Below are positions 25,396 through 35,648 of a DNA stretch of 64,000 nt, piece by piece. The translations under genes and the position numbers were made by a program. Every line of letters starts with the position of its first letter. The stretch's first letter is position 1. The stretch spans positions 2,259,501 through 2,323,500 of the forward strand of contig NZ_CP051666.1 in NCBI RefSeq assembly GCF_012848475.1, given 5' to 3'. The DNA is from Marinobacterium sp. LSUCC0821 (GTDB taxonomy: Bacteria > Pseudomonadota > Gammaproteobacteria > Pseudomonadales > Balneatricaceae). A model generated the notes under the pieces. The model had not been told where the DNA came from. It did no database searches and saw nothing but the letters and a program-made list of their open reading frames with translations.

Positions 25396-25476
25396 GCAGA
25401 TGTCAGGTAGATGGCCAGACACCGTTACTCCGAAGGTGGGGTTTTTCGTGGTGTCTGGCTTTCAGCCCGACATCCG
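25396..25476. repeat. Inverted pair of REP-like elements (BIME-type)
   Basis: GATGTCAGGTAGATGGCCAG and ACACC face GGTGTCTGGCTTTCAGCCCG and ACATC across about 24 bases. The pair lies in the 383-bp gap 25279-25661 between divergent map and rpsB. The remainder of that gap holds the rpsB promoter and leader. Confidence 0.7.
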
Positions 25477-25526
25477 TTTTTGTGGTGGGCAATGAATTAA
25501 ATAACTTCTCAAAACTTGGTTGTTAT

Positions 25527-25661
25527 GGTATAAACTGCGCTCCAAAATTTCGTGCCTCGGCACATAACTAAAACACACACACTTCGTCACGTGTATCTGG
25601 GTGCCCGAAAGGGTTGATATATGGGGGGTGTGGAGGTTTAAACCCTAAAGGAAATTGCAAA
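25527..25661 (+). promoter_or_regulatory. rpsB promoter and 5' leader (candidate S2 autoregulatory leader)
   Basis: A good -10 box TATAAA within TATGGTATAAACTGCG starts near 25530, followed by about 125 bases of leader with GTGCCTCGGCAC and GGGTGCCCGAAAGGGTTG segments that can pair. Long rpsB leaders in gammaproteobacteria carry an S2-binding regulatory structure. The AAAGGAAAT ribosome binding site closes the region. I cannot fold it here, so the regulator assignment rests on position. Confidence 0.5.
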
Positions 25662-26399
25662 ATGGCAAAAGTTAATATGCGTGACCTGCTTAAAGCAGGC
25701 GTACACTTCGGTCACCAGACTCGTTACTGGAACCCAAAAATGTCGAAGTTCATCTTCGGCGCGCGCAACAAAATTCATATCATCAACCTTGAGCACACGC
25801 TACCTGCTATGAACAACGCGCTTGACGTTGTTAAAGGTATGGCTTCGAACAAGAACAAGATTCTTTTCGTTGGTACTAAGCGTGCAGCTGCTAAGGTTGT
25901 TAAAGAAGAAGCTTCACGTGCTGGCATGCCGTACGTAAACCACCGTTGGTTGGGTGGTATGCTGACTAACTACAAGACTATCCGTCAGTCGATCCGTCGT
26001 CTACGTGATCTTGAAGCTCAGTCTCAGGACGGTACTTTCGCGAAGCTAACTAAGAAAGAAGCACTAATGCGTGCTCGTGAGATGGAAAAGCTTGAGCTTT
26101 CTATCGGTGGTATCAAGGATATGGGCGGTCTTCCAGACGCACTATTCGTTATCGACGTTGACCACGAGCGTATCGCTATCAACGAAGCTAACAAGCTAGG
26201 CATCCCAGTTATCGGTGTTGTTGATACAAACAGCAACCCAGATGGCGTTGATTACGTTATCCCAGGTAACGACGACGCACTTCGCGCTATCCAGATCTAC
26301 GCTCAGTCTATCGCTGATGCTTGTCTAGAAGGCAACGAAGCAAACGCTGGTGCTCCAAGCGAATTCGTTGAGGTTGAAGAGCAGGCAGCGGCTGAGTAA
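25662..26399 (+). CDS. rpsB: 30S ribosomal protein S2
   Basis: [20 protein letters not shown] starts at the ATG at 25662, giving 245 residues, with [16 protein letters not shown] and [20 protein letters not shown] as S2 signatures. The upstream in-frame ATG at 25614 is rejected because it lies before the AAAGGAAAT ribosome binding site. It heads the rpsB-tsf pair, separated from tsf by an attenuating terminator. Confidence 0.97.
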   Translation: MAKVNMRDLLKAGVHFGHQTRYWNPKMSKFIFGARNKIHIINLEHTLPAMNNALDVVKGMASNKNKILFVGTKRAAAKVVKEEASRAGMPYVNHRWLGGMLTNYKTIRQSIRRLRDLEAQSQDGTFAKLTKKEALMRAREMEKLELSIGGIKDMGGLPDALFVIDVDHERIAINEANKLGIPVIGVVDTNSNPDGVDYVIPGNDDALRAIQIYAQSIADACLEGNEANAGAPSEFVEVEEQAAAE

Positions 26400-26444
26400 T
26401 CAGTCATAAGTTTGTTATAAAAGCCTGACAACATATACAAACAA

Positions 26445-26469
26445 GGGGGCTTCATTGCCCCCTTTTTTT
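26445..26469 (+). terminator. Terminator/attenuator between rpsB and tsf
   Basis: GGGGGC, loop TTCATT, GCCCCC, then seven T. Located between two genes usually co-transcribed, it should reduce tsf relative to rpsB. Confidence 0.88.
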
Positions 26470-26503
26470 GAATTTGAACTGTAAATTTTAAGAGGATTGC
26501 GTA

Positions 26504-27364
26504 ATGGCAACTATCTCTGCAGCAATGGTTAAAGAGCTGCGTGACCGTACTGGTCTTGGCATGATGGAATGTAAGCAGGCACTGACTGCTGCTGAAGGCG
26601 ACATTGAAAAAGCGATTGATGATCTTCGTAAGTCATCTGGTCTAAAGGCAGCTAAAAAAGCTGGCCGTACAGCAGCTGACGGTGTTGTTGCTGTTCGTGT
26701 TGCTGATGACGCTAGCTACGGTGTTCTTCTTGAAGTTAACTCTGAAACTGACTTCGTTGCTCGTGATGAAGGTTTCCTTGGCTTCGTAAACAAAGTTCTT
26801 GATAAAGCATTTGCTGACAAGCAGACCGATGTTGCTGCCCTTATGGCTGGAGAACTAGAGTCTACTCGTGAGGCGCTTGTTCAGAAGATCGGTGAAAACA
26901 TCACCGTTCGTCGTGTTGAACTTGTTGAAGGTGCGGTGGTTGATGGTTACGTTCACTCTAACAACCGTATCGCTGTTCTAGTTTCTCTAACTGGTGGCGA
27001 TGCTGAACTTGCTCGTGATGTTGCGATGCACGTTACAGCCTCTAACCCACGCGTTTGTAAGCCTGAAGATATGTCTCAAGCTGAGCTGGATAAAGAGAAA
27101 GAGATCATCATGGCTCAGCCTGATATGGAAGGCAAACCACAGGAAATCAAAGAGAAGATGGCTGTGGGTCGAGTTAAGAAGTTCCTTGCTGAAAACAGCC
27201 TTGTTGAGCAGGCGTTCGTTAAGAATCCAGAGCTTACAGTTGGTAAGCTAATCTCAGCTGCTGGCGCAGATATCAACGGCTTTACTCGTCTAGAAGTAGG
27301 TGAAGGTATTGAAGTTGAGAAGAAAGACTTCGCACAAGAAGTTGCAGAACAGCTAAAAGGCTAA
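26504..27364 (+). CDS. tsf: Elongation factor Ts
   Basis: Nucleotide exchange factor for EF-Tu, 286 residues (E. coli 283). The N-terminal UBA-like domain [17 protein letters not shown] and the EF-Tu-contacting [12 protein letters not shown] are intact. AAGAGGAT precedes the ATG. Confidence 0.97.
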   Translation: MATISAAMVKELRDRTGLGMMECKQALTAAEGDIEKAIDDLRKSSGLKAAKKAGRTAADGVVAVRVADDASYGVLLEVNSETDFVARDEGFLGFVNKVLDKAFADKQTDVAALMAGELESTREALVQKIGENITVRRVELVEGAVVDGYVHSNNRIAVLVSLTGGDAELARDVAMHVTASNPRVCKPEDMSQAELDKEKEIIMAQPDMEGKPQEIKEKMAVGRVKKFLAENSLVEQAFVKNPELTVGKLISAAGADINGFTRLEVGEGIEVEKKDFAQEVAEQLKG

Positions 27365-27375
27365 TTCTGCTCCAA

Positions 27376-27407
27376 AACTAGCCCTGCATACTTGCGGGGC
27401 TAGTTGC
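27376..27407 (+). terminator. Terminator-like hairpin after tsf
   Basis: CTAGCCCTGCA pairs with TGCGGGGCTAG around ACT. The T tract is poor (TTGCTTTCG), so termination may be partial before pyrH. Confidence 0.6.
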
Positions 27408-27459
27408 TTTCGATATACCTTTATTCCACTGCAATTTTTCGCCTGTATCGGAGGTGTCC

Positions 27460-28209
27460 ATGGCCGCATCTAAACCAAACTCAAAATATAAGCGCATACT
27501 GCTAAAACTTAGTGGTGAAGCGTTGATGGGCGAGGAGAATTTCGGCATCGACCCTAAAGTACTTCACCGTATGGCACTTGAGATCGGCCAGTTGGTCGGA
27601 ATCGGTGTTCAGGTCGGTATGGTGATTGGTGGTGGTAACCTGTTCCGTGGTGCTGCATTAAGCGCAGCGGGACTGGATCGTGTAACAGGCGACCACATGG
27701 GTATGCTTGCTACCGTTATGAATGCGTTAGCGATGCGTGATGCGCTTGAGCAGTGCAACATTGCAACACGCGTTATGTCTGCAATTCCGATGAGCGGCGT
27801 GGTAGATCAATATGATCGCAGAAATGCGATGCGTTACCTATCTCAGGGTGATGTGGTGATCTTCGCGGCTGGTACCGGTAACCCCTTCTTTACTACAGAC
27901 TCAGCTGCTTGTTTGCGCGGTATTGAGATCGAAGCTGATGTTGTCCTTAAAGCGACCAAAGTTGATGGTGTCTACACAGCGGATCCAATGAAAGATCCTA
28001 CTGCTGTCCGTTATGACCGTCTTAGCTTCGATGAAGTGCTTGAAAAGCAGTTGGGTGTAATGGATATGACAGCTATCTGTCTAACTCGCGACCACGACAT
28101 GCCTGTGCGCGTATTCAATATGAATAAGCACGGTGCGCTTGTTAACCTGTTGGTGGGTGGCGATGAGGGCACGCTGATTGATAGCTGCCGTGATCTTGGA
28201 GATAAATAA
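27460..28209 (+). CDS. pyrH: UMP kinase
   Basis: Hexameric bacterial UMP kinase of the amino acid kinase fold, converting UMP to UDP. ATG 27460 gives [20 protein letters not shown] and 249 residues, with CGGAGG at 5-nt spacing. The GTG two codons earlier overlaps the Shine-Dalgarno. [22 protein letters not shown] and [13 protein letters not shown] are diagnostic. Confidence 0.96.
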   Translation: MAASKPNSKYKRILLKLSGEALMGEENFGIDPKVLHRMALEIGQLVGIGVQVGMVIGGGNLFRGAALSAAGLDRVTGDHMGMLATVMNALAMRDALEQCNIATRVMSAIPMSGVVDQYDRRNAMRYLSQGDVVIFAAGTGNPFFTTDSAACLRGIEIEADVVLKATKVDGVYTADPMKDPTAVRYDRLSFDEVLEKQLGVMDMTAICLTRDHDMPVRVFNMNKHGALVNLLVGGDEGTLIDSCRDLGDK

Positions 28210-28211
28210 GA

Positions 28212-28769
28212 ATGATTAATGATATCGTTAAAGACGCTGATCAGCGCATGGCTAAGAGCGTTGAGTCGCTGATTGAGCAGTTCAAAAGAATTCGTACAGG
28301 TCGTGCCACACCTGCGATTCTAGATTCTGTAAAAGTTAACTACTATGGCTCAGAGATGCCAATTAATCAGGTAGCTAACGTGACTGTGGAAGATGCGCGT
28401 ACTCTCTCAATTATCCCTTGGGAAAAGCCAATGGTGCCTGAGATTGAGAAGGCGATCATGAAGTCTGATCTAGGTCTTAACCCAGCGACTGCGGGTGATA
28501 TTATTCGTGTGCCAATGCCCGCTCTTACTGAAGAGACGCGTAAAGGCTACATTCGTCAGGCGCGTCAGGAAGCTGAAGGTGCGCGTGTTGCTGTGCGTAA
28601 TGTGCGTCGTGATGCAAATGGCGATATTAAAGATCTTCTGAAGGAGAAAGAGATCACTGAAGATGATGCTCGTCGTGGCGAAGATCAGGTTCAGAAAGAG
28701 ACCGACAAGCATGTTGCTGAAATTGAGAAGCTACTTGCTCAGAAAGAGAAGGATCTGATGGAGATCTAA
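28212..28769 (+). CDS. frr: Ribosome recycling factor
   Basis: Splits post-termination ribosomes with EF-G. The 185-residue length is exact for the family, with [20 protein letters not shown] near the N-terminus and [20 protein letters not shown] in the long helix bundle. It begins 2 bp after the pyrH stop. Confidence 0.97.
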   Translation: MINDIVKDADQRMAKSVESLIEQFKRIRTGRATPAILDSVKVNYYGSEMPINQVANVTVEDARTLSIIPWEKPMVPEIEKAIMKSDLGLNPATAGDIIRVPMPALTEETRKGYIRQARQEAEGARVAVRNVRRDANGDIKDLLKEKEITEDDARRGEDQVQKETDKHVAEIEKLLAQKEKDLMEI

Positions 28770-28809
28770 TCTCCTTCAGGTCTAGCTCTATGCTAGGACC
28801 GACCTTTTA

Positions 28810-29571
28810 ATGGCCGATAATAACGATAAGACCCAAACAATCCGCCCAGTTCCCCGCCATATCGCTGTGATCATGGACGGCAATAATCGTTGGGCCAAAG
28901 AGCGCAGATTGCCATCGTTAGCTGGGCATAAGGCTGGCGTTGATAGCGTGCGTGATGTGATTCGCGGCTGTATGGAAGCCGGTGTCGAGTCACTTACCCT
29001 TTTTGCATTCAGTTCTGAAAATTGGCGTCGCCCTGCGAATGAAGTGAGCGGGCTCATGGATCTTTTTGCCTGGGCGCTTGATCGTGAAGTCAAAAAGCTA
29101 ATCAAGAACAATATCCGTCTTCGTGTTATTGGCGATAAGTCTGGCTTCTCTGAGTCGCTGCAGGCCCGCATAGCCAAGGGTGAAGCGGCAACTGAGCACT
29201 GCACTGCACTCAATCTGAATATAGCTGCAAACTACGGTGGGCAGTGGGATATTACTCAGGCAGTTCAGCAGTTAGCCGAAAAAGTTCAGACGGGCGAATT
29301 AGCTCCTAGTGATATCGATTCAGAGATGATCTCTCAGCGGGTTTCAATGGCGGACCAGCCATTACCTGATCTCTGTATTCGCACAGGTGGTGAACAGCGT
29401 GTCAGCAATTTCTTGATCTGGCAGTTTGCTTACACTGAGTTTTACTATAGCGATCTTTTCTGGCCAGATTTTGGCCACGCTGAAATTTTAGGTGCTATTA
29501 AAGATTTCCAAACTCGCGAGCGTCGTTTTGGGCGTACAAGTGAGCAGGTAGAGGCAGGTGATAATGTTTAA
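28810..29571 (+). CDS. uppS: Undecaprenyl diphosphate synthase (cis-prenyltransferase)
   Basis: Extends farnesyl diphosphate with isopentenyl diphosphate to make the C55 lipid carrier precursor. At 253 residues it shows the signature HIAVIMDGNNRWAKERRLPS with the catalytic Asp, AGHKAGVD, FAFSSENWRRP and RTGGEQRVSNFLIWQ. The cell therefore needs isopentenyl diphosphate, although the MEP genes dxr, ispD and ispF are not in their usual nearby slots. Confidence 0.96.
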   Translation: MADNNDKTQTIRPVPRHIAVIMDGNNRWAKERRLPSLAGHKAGVDSVRDVIRGCMEAGVESLTLFAFSSENWRRPANEVSGLMDLFAWALDREVKKLIKNNIRLRVIGDKSGFSESLQARIAKGEAATEHCTALNLNIAANYGGQWDITQAVQQLAEKVQTGELAPSDIDSEMISQRVSMADQPLPDLCIRTGGEQRVSNFLIWQFAYTEFYYSDLFWPDFGHAEILGAIKDFQTRERRFGRTSEQVEAGDNV

Positions 29572-30370
29572 GCAACGTGTCATTACAGCTTCAATACTGG
29601 CCCCAGTTGCGCTAGGTGCGGTTTTTCTTCTACCGCCTTCACTGTTCTCTGTGGTTATGGGGCTGGTAACGCTCATCGGCGCCTGGGAGTGGGCGAACTT
29701 TGCGGTTCATACTCGTCGAGAGCGTTACGCATTTGTTGCTGTAGTCGCGCTAATCATGGCTCTATTGTCGCCACTTTTAACCCAGTTAACGCCTATGCTC
29801 TTGATTTTGACTGCAGGTTTTTGGGTGTTCGCTATTTCGCGAGTTCTTAAATACCCAAGCACTCTTGGTGTCGATCAGAAGCTGACAAAACTACTCATTG
29901 GTATTTGTGTATTGATCCCCTCCTGGGTCGCTATGGTCGGTTTGAAGTCGCATGAACAGGGACACACGCTGTTGGTGATGTTATTCCTGTTGGTTTGGGG
30001 GGCTGATATTGGCGCCTACTTTGCGGGCAAGCGTTTCGGACGCGTCAAGCTCATTCCAAAAGTGAGTCCAGGAAAAACCCGAGAGGGTATGTATGGCGGT
30101 CTGCTTGCATGTCTTTTGATTGGTCTTGGATTCTCAATCGTTATGGGAGTCTCGCCAGTAGCTGTAGTCGCGCTGCTCTTGCTGGCATTGATTACCGGTG
30201 TAGTATCTGTATTTGGTGATCTATTTGAGAGTATGTTCAAGCGTGAGCGTGGCATCAAAGATAGCGGCAATATTTTGCCTGGGCATGGTGGTGTGCTTGA
30301 TCGAATCGACTCGCTGACAGCTGCCGCGCCAATTTTTCTTCTCGGTATTTTGATTCTGCCAATTCTTTAG
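29564..30370 (+). CDS. cdsA: Phosphatidate cytidylyltransferase
   Basis: Integral membrane enzyme making CDP-diacylglycerol. ATG 29564 (MFKQRVITASILAP) overlaps the uppS stop and gives 268 residues with about eight hydrophobic segments. The C-terminal family signature KRERGIKDSGNILPGHGGVL with DRIDS is complete. In Pseudomonas dxr follows; here rseP follows after 8 bp. Confidence 0.95.
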   Translation: MFKQRVITASILAPVALGAVFLLPPSLFSVVMGLVTLIGAWEWANFAVHTRRERYAFVAVVALIMALLSPLLTQLTPMLLILTAGFWVFAISRVLKYPSTLGVDQKLTKLLIGICVLIPSWVAMVGLKSHEQGHTLLVMLFLLVWGADIGAYFAGKRFGRVKLIPKVSPGKTREGMYGGLLACLLIGLGFSIVMGVSPVAVVALLLLALITGVVSVFGDLFESMFKRERGIKDSGNILPGHGGVLDRIDSLTAAAPIFLLGILILPIL

Positions 30371-30378
30371 AGGCTTTA

Positions 30379-31731
30379 ATGGGTTTGTTGCAAACTATTT
30401 TAGCGACACTGGTTACCTTAGGTGTATTAGTTACTATCCATGAGTGGGGTCACTACTTTGTGGCGCGCTTGTGTGGTGTCAAGGTGCTGCGTTTCTCGGT
30501 CGGTTTTGGTAAGCCCCTGTGGATGCGAACTGCAAAGGATGGCACTGAGTATGCGGTAGCTGCTATACCTTTGGGTGGGTATGTTCGCATGCTGGATGAG
30601 CGTGAAGCTCCAGTTCCAGATCACCTTAAAAACCAAGCCTTCAATAATAAATCTGTGCTGCAGCGCATCGCTATTGTGGCTGCGGGTCCTTTCGTAAATC
30701 TTATCTTTGCAGTATTGGCATACTGGGCTCTCTTCGTTTCAGGTGTGACGGTTGTGAAGCCTGTTATTGGGTCAATTGCCCCTGGCTCACTCGCTGAAGT
30801 GGCTGGTCTACAGGCAGGATCTGAGATTGTTGAGATCGATGGTCGTGAGGTCCTTGCTTGGGAAGAGGTTAATTTAGCCTTAGCTGCCCGTGTCGGCGAA
30901 ACAGGATCGATCGAGATTAGAGCCGGAGAGCCTGAATCTGGTTGGCTGCGTAGTTACACACTTCCGATCGACAGTTGGGCTGTGGATCTTGAGAGTGAGT
31001 CACCACTTCGAGCTTTAGGATTGCGCCCATGGCAGCCCGAAGTTGAGCCAAGAATCGGTCAGCTATCTGAAGATGGACCGGCAATGCGCGCAGGTCTTCG
31101 TTCTGATGACCTAGTGCTTGCTATTAACGGTGTTGCTGTTCCAAATTGGATGGATCTAGTTGGAATTGTCCAGGCTTCACCAAATCAGCTTTTACAATTT
31201 GAAGTGTTGCGTGCGGACGCGCGTTTAGTGCTTGATGTTACTCCGTCGCTACGCCCAGAGCCTGGTTCAGATCAGGGTTATATTGGTGCAGGAGTCGTTG
31301 TGCCGGAGTGGCCAGATTCGATGTTGCGTGATTTGAGTCAAGGGCCGATAGATGCACTTGTGAGCGGTTTCTCTAAAACGTCGCAAATGATCGGTCTGAC
31401 GCTAGACTCAATTAAAAAGATGATTCTTGGGGCTATCTCAGTTAAAAACTTGAGTGGGCCAATCACCATTGCTAAAGTGGCAGGAGCTTCAGCAGCATCG
31501 GGCCTTGAATCATTTATCAGCTTCTTGGCCTATTTGAGTATCAGTTTGGGTGTGCTCAACTTGCTGCCGATTCCAATGCTCGATGGAGGGCATTTGGTGT
31601 ACTACATTGTCGAGCTTGTACGTGGTCGCCCTGTGAGCGAAAAAGTGCAGATGTTCGGAATGCGTATTGGCATGGCGCTGCTATTTAGCTTGATGGCGCT
31701 GGCGATGATTAACGATATAGCGCGTCTATAG
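30379..31731 (+). CDS. rseP: Site-2 zinc metalloprotease RseP
   Basis: Intramembrane protease of the sigma-E pathway that cleaves anti-sigma factor RseA. 450 residues, the same as E. coli. Zinc motif HEWGH (His21, Glu22, His25) lies in the first membrane segment. Two PDZ domains span roughly residues 115-300, and LNLLPIPMLDGGHL supplies the third ligand. It lies directly between cdsA and bamA. Confidence 0.96.
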   Translation: MGLLQTILATLVTLGVLVTIHEWGHYFVARLCGVKVLRFSVGFGKPLWMRTAKDGTEYAVAAIPLGGYVRMLDEREAPVPDHLKNQAFNNKSVLQRIAIVAAGPFVNLIFAVLAYWALFVSGVTVVKPVIGSIAPGSLAEVAGLQAGSEIVEIDGREVLAWEEVNLALAARVGETGSIEIRAGEPESGWLRSYTLPIDSWAVDLESESPLRALGLRPWQPEVEPRIGQLSEDGPAMRAGLRSDDLVLAINGVAVPNWMDLVGIVQASPNQLLQFEVLRADARLVLDVTPSLRPEPGSDQGYIGAGVVVPEWPDSMLRDLSQGPIDALVSGFSKTSQMIGLTLDSIKKMILGAISVKNLSGPITIAKVAGASAASGLESFISFLAYLSISLGVLNLLPIPMLDGGHLVYYIVELVRGRPVSEKVQMFGMRIGMALLFSLMALAMINDIARL

Positions 31732-31749
31732 CGCTTAGGACTATTTTGA

Positions 31750-34083
31750 ATGAAGCGTTCTCTCTTACTATCCTTGGCTGCACTTCTTCTCTCTACCTCT
31801 GTGTATGCGGCTGACTTTGCAGTTGATGATATTCGTATCGAAGGTTTGCAGCAGGTTGAGCCTGGTATCGTTTTTCGTAACTTCCCAATTCTTCGTGGTG
31901 ATCAGGTTGATGATCGCCGTTTGAACGAAGCAACCAAAGATCTCTTTGATTCGGGTTATTTTGATGATGTTGAACTGCTTCGTGATGGTGATGTTCTCGT
32001 TGTTCGAGTAAAGGAGCGTCCATCAATTGCTCTAATTAGGCTTGAAGGAAATGACTTGATTAAAGAAGAGCAACTGCGCGCAGCTCTTAAAAGATCAGGT
32101 TTAGATGAAGGCTCTATCTTTAAGCGTTCTGCTCTTGATCAAATTCGCCTTGAGCTTCTTAAAGTTTATAACGAGGCAGGTCGTTACACTGCACAGGTTA
32201 ACTCTGAAATTGAAGAGCTCTCGACCAATCGTGTTGCTTTAAATATTTCGATTAAAGAGGGCAAAAGCGCAGTTATCGAGAAAGTTTCTATTATCGGTAA
32301 CAAGCAGTTTAGTGATGAGGAGTTGCTGCCCCTATTTGATCTGAGTGTCACTAACGCATTCTCTTGGTGGACCGACAATGACAAGTATGCTCGAGAAAAG
32401 CTCTCTGCTGATATCGAAAGACTTCGCTCATTTTATCTTGATCGCGGTTACATGCAGTTTGAAGTTACCTCAACCGATGTCTCTATCAGTCCTGATCAGA
32501 AACAAGTTTATTTAACAATAAACGTATCTGAGGGGGCCCAGTTTTACTTGAAGTCAGTTGAAATTACTGGAAATTTGGCAGTTCCAAAAGAGCAGCTTGA
32601 ACAGCATTTGCAGGTCGCTGCTGGCGAGTTGTTTAATAGAAAGATGATCGTTGAATCAAATGACTTAATTCAGCGCGAACTAGGTAATTCTGGATATCTT
32701 GCTGCTCGATCTAATGCAATCCCTGAGGTGGATGGCAAAGATAGTGTGAAGCTTAAGTTTTATGTTGAGCCTGGTAAGCTAACCTCGATTCGCCGTATCG
32801 AAATTCGAGGTAACTCCATGACGGCAGATGAGGTGATTCGTCGTGAACTACCTCAAATGGAAGGTGCCATCGCAAGTGCTGATTTGATCGAGAAGTCTAA
32901 GTCTAGGCTGAATCGCACTGGTTTCTTTAGTAAGGTTAATGTAGTTTCCAAGCCTGTTCCGGGGTCGGATGATCAGGTTGATTTAGAGTTTACTGTTGAA
33001 GAGCAGCAGTTGGGTCAAATTGCAGCTGGAATTGGGTACTCAAGCGCTGACGGTATTCTTTTCGATCTATCTCTACAGCAAGATAACTTCCTAGGTTCTG
33101 GTAAGCAATTTGGCTTTGCCTTTAGTAACTCTCAGGTTTTAACCGAGTACTCATTTAACTTTAATGATCCCTATTACACTTTAGATGGTGTAGGTCGCGG
33201 TTACAAAGCTTACTACCGTCAACGTGACTTTGCTGCTAGTGATGTTTCAAACTACAACACGAATGAAGTGGGCGGTTCTATTAACTTTGGTTATCCCTTA
33301 GATGAGTATCAGAGAATAACTCTTGGTGTAGGCATAGATAACACACAGTTGAACATAAACTTTAAAGATGCTGATAATGACGGGGTTAATGATATAAATA
33401 TCCCTTCAACTATAACGACGTTTGTTTCTGGCCTTAGCGACAATTACCTAACTTACAATCTAACCGCTCGTTGGAAGGATAATCATTTGAATAATGGTTT
33501 TTTCCCGACAGATGGTTATTTGAATGAAATTAATGCCGATGTTGCAGTTCCTGGTGGAGACCTTAGTTACTTTAAAACCTCTCTTTTAGCTAGATACTAC
33601 AAACCACTAGATCGTGATCATACTTGGGTTTTAGGTTTAAAAACTCGTAATGGATACGCTGATTCTCTTGATGGTAGCCCATACCCATTTTATCAAAACT
33701 TTTTTGCAGGTGGTTTAAGAACGGTGCGAGGTTACGCTAATAATAGTTTGGGGCCTAGAGATCCTAGTACTCAGGATACTATCGGCGGTAACATTTTAGT
33801 TTCAGGCTCTGCGGAGTTAATTTTCCCTGCACCATTCATTGATAATGAGTCGATTCGCGGTATTGCCTTCATGGATGCTGGCAACGTTTATGCCACAAAT
33901 TGTGGTGGTTTAGATAACTGTTCTTCGAATATTAATCTTGATGACCTTAGACTTTCCGCTGGTGTGGCTATCAGTTGGATAACAGCTATTGGTCCGCTTT
34001 CAATATCTTTTGGTCAGGCACTTAATGCTCAAACAGGAGACACAACCGAATCTGTTCAGTTTGCACTAGGGCAAACATTCTGA
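31750..34083 (+). CDS. bamA: Outer membrane protein assembly factor BamA
   Basis: Core of the BAM complex that folds beta-barrel proteins into the outer membrane. 777 residues: a signal peptide (MKRSLLLSLAALLLSTSVYA), five POTRA domains to about residue 420 and a 16-strand barrel. The conserved L6 motif appears as GGLRTVRGYANNSLGPRD near residue 660, with VRGY in place of the more common VRGF. The C-terminus ends in Phe (FALGQTF), as expected of a barrel. Codon use in the second half is slightly AT-richer. skp overlaps its stop. Confidence 0.97.
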   Translation: MKRSLLLSLAALLLSTSVYAADFAVDDIRIEGLQQVEPGIVFRNFPILRGDQVDDRRLNEATKDLFDSGYFDDVELLRDGDVLVVRVKERPSIALIRLEGNDLIKEEQLRAALKRSGLDEGSIFKRSALDQIRLELLKVYNEAGRYTAQVNSEIEELSTNRVALNISIKEGKSAVIEKVSIIGNKQFSDEELLPLFDLSVTNAFSWWTDNDKYAREKLSADIERLRSFYLDRGYMQFEVTSTDVSISPDQKQVYLTINVSEGAQFYLKSVEITGNLAVPKEQLEQHLQVAAGELFNRKMIVESNDLIQRELGNSGYLAARSNAIPEVDGKDSVKLKFYVEPGKLTSIRRIEIRGNSMTADEVIRRELPQMEGAIASADLIEKSKSRLNRTGFFSKVNVVSKPVPGSDDQVDLEFTVEEQQLGQIAAGIGYSSADGILFDLSLQQDNFLGSGKQFGFAFSNSQVLTEYSFNFNDPYYTLDGVGRGYKAYYRQRDFAASDVSNYNTNEVGGSINFGYPLDEYQRITLGVGIDNTQLNINFKDADNDGVNDINIPSTITTFVSGLSDNYLTYNLTARWKDNHLNNGFFPTDGYLNEINADVAVPGGDLSYFKTSLLARYYKPLDRDHTWVLGLKTRNGYADSLDGSPYPFYQNFFAGGLRTVRGYANNSLGPRDPSTQDTIGGNILVSGSAELIFPAPFIDNESIRGIAFMDAGNVYATNCGGLDNCSSNINLDDLRLSAGVAISWITAIGPLSISFGQALNAQTGDTTESVQFALGQTF

Positions 34084-34577
34084 TGAAAAATATCAGTTTT
34101 TCCTTTCTATTGGTGTTGCTAGCATCAAATGTTAATGCTGGGGCGATGGTATTATTAGACGTTGATGCTGCGCTTCGTGCATCAGAGCCAGCAAAGGCAT
34201 TCTCAGCATCTCTTTTACAGTCGACTCAGTCTGATGAGAAGGCTGTTAAAGATCTCGAGCAGCAGGCGCGTCAGTTGCAAGCAGATTTGGAGAAGAGTAA
34301 AGGCCTGCTCTCTACTGAAGAGTTGCAGCGTAAGCAGATGCAGTTCCAAAAGGTTTATGGCGAATACCAGAAACAGGGGCAAGCTCTTCAGCAGCTTCGC
34401 GCGCAGAAAGAGCAGGCGTTTATTCAAGGTATACGACCTAAATTGGATGAGGTGATAAAACAGCTCATTCAAGAACGTCAGATTTCGGTGATCTTGAATC
34501 GCCAGTCTGCTATCTATACCGAGCCTGGTGTAGATATCACTGCTGATGTTGTTAAAAAGCTTAACGAGCTTAAATAG
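34083..34577 (+). CDS. skp: Periplasmic chaperone Skp/OmpH family
   Basis: A 164-residue protein with a signal peptide (MKNISFSFLLVLLASNVNAG) and a long Gln/Lys/Glu-rich coiled-coil region (about residues 50-125), the tentacle of Skp. It holds unfolded outer-membrane proteins for BAM. The ATG overlaps the bamA stop (TGATG). Confidence 0.92.
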   Translation: MKNISFSFLLVLLASNVNAGAMVLLDVDAALRASEPAKAFSASLLQSTQSDEKAVKDLEQQARQLQADLEKSKGLLSTEELQRKQMQFQKVYGEYQKQGQALQQLRAQKEQAFIQGIRPKLDEVIKQLIQERQISVILNRQSAIYTEPGVDITADVVKKLNELK

Positions 34578-34601
34578 CCCGCACAGAGACTAGGATACTG
34601 A

Positions 34602-35645
34602 GTGACCAATAAGCATATTAATGCATCCGAAATTGCCAATTTGGTAGGTGGAACCCTAGTGGGTGAGGATCTATCTGTATCTGGTGTTTCAACGCTTGCT
34701 GCAGGCTCGCCTATCCAAATTAGTTTTCTATCGAACTCCAAATATCATTCACAGTTATCTTCATCTAAAGCGGGTGTTGTGCTGGTTTCCGACGAGTTTG
34801 CGTCGCTGGTACCTAACTCTGCGATCGTTGTTGCCAATCCCTATCTCGCTTTTGCTCAGGTGACTCAACTATTCGATTGGCGTGTTGAAGTCCAGGGCTT
34901 TCAATCTGATCGGGCATCCATTCACCCTGAAGCACTTGTTTCTCCAGCAGCTTATGTATCTGCTGGAGCCGTGATTGAAGCGGGTGCAGTTGTATCAGAG
35001 GGTGCGTACATTGGCCCCAACAGTGTAGTGGGTTGCGGCTCTGTTGTTGGGGAGCAGTCACGATTGGAGGCTAATGTATCTATCTACCCGGGTGTAGAGA
35101 TCGGGCAGCGTTGTTTGATTCACTCAGGTGCTGTGATTGGTGCGGATGGTTTTGGTTTTGCGCACGATGGTAAAGGTTGGGTGAAAATAGCTCAGCTCGG
35201 TGGTGTGACTATCGGTGATGATGTTGAAGTCGGTGCCGGAACGACGATTGATCGCGGCGCGCTTGAGAATACCCATATTGCCAATGGTGTTAAGCTGGAT
35301 AACCAAATTCAGATAGCACACAACGTTCAAATCGGCGAAAGTACGGCAATTGCAGGTTGTACAGCGATTGCTGGTAGCACTCGTATCGGTAGTCATTGTA
35401 CTATTGCAGGTATGAGTGGTGTTACTGGTCATCTTGAGATTGCCGATAAAACACATATCACAGCGATGACGCTGGTGAGTCGCTCAATTAAGGAACCCGG
35501 TGCTTACTCTTCGGGTACCGGATTAGAACCTCATGCTCAGTGGAAACGGAACGTGGTGCGGTTCAGACAGTTAGATCAACTGTCACAGCGAGTTAAGCAA
35601 TTAGAGCTACTCGTCCAACAGCTTGCTTCAGAAGGTAAAGATTAA
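34602..35645 (+). CDS. lpxD: UDP-3-O-acylglucosamine N-acyltransferase
   Basis: Third step of lipid A synthesis. The GTG start is preceded by TAGGATA. 347 residues with an N-terminal uridine-binding domain and a left-handed beta-helix of hexapeptide repeats (about residues 100-300). The catalytic His lies in NQIQIAHNVQIG. A C-terminal helical tail follows. Confidence 0.95.
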   Translation: MTNKHINASEIANLVGGTLVGEDLSVSGVSTLAAGSPIQISFLSNSKYHSQLSSSKAGVVLVSDEFASLVPNSAIVVANPYLAFAQVTQLFDWRVEVQGFQSDRASIHPEALVSPAAYVSAGAVIEAGAVVSEGAYIGPNSVVGCGSVVGEQSRLEANVSIYPGVEIGQRCLIHSGAVIGADGFGFAHDGKGWVKIAQLGGVTIGDDVEVGAGTTIDRGALENTHIANGVKLDNQIQIAHNVQIGESTAIAGCTAIAGSTRIGSHCTIAGMSGVTGHLEIADKTHITAMTLVSRSIKEPGAYSSGTGLEPHAQWKRNVVRFRQLDQLSQRVKQLELLVQQLASEGKD

Positions 35646-35648
35646 AAG

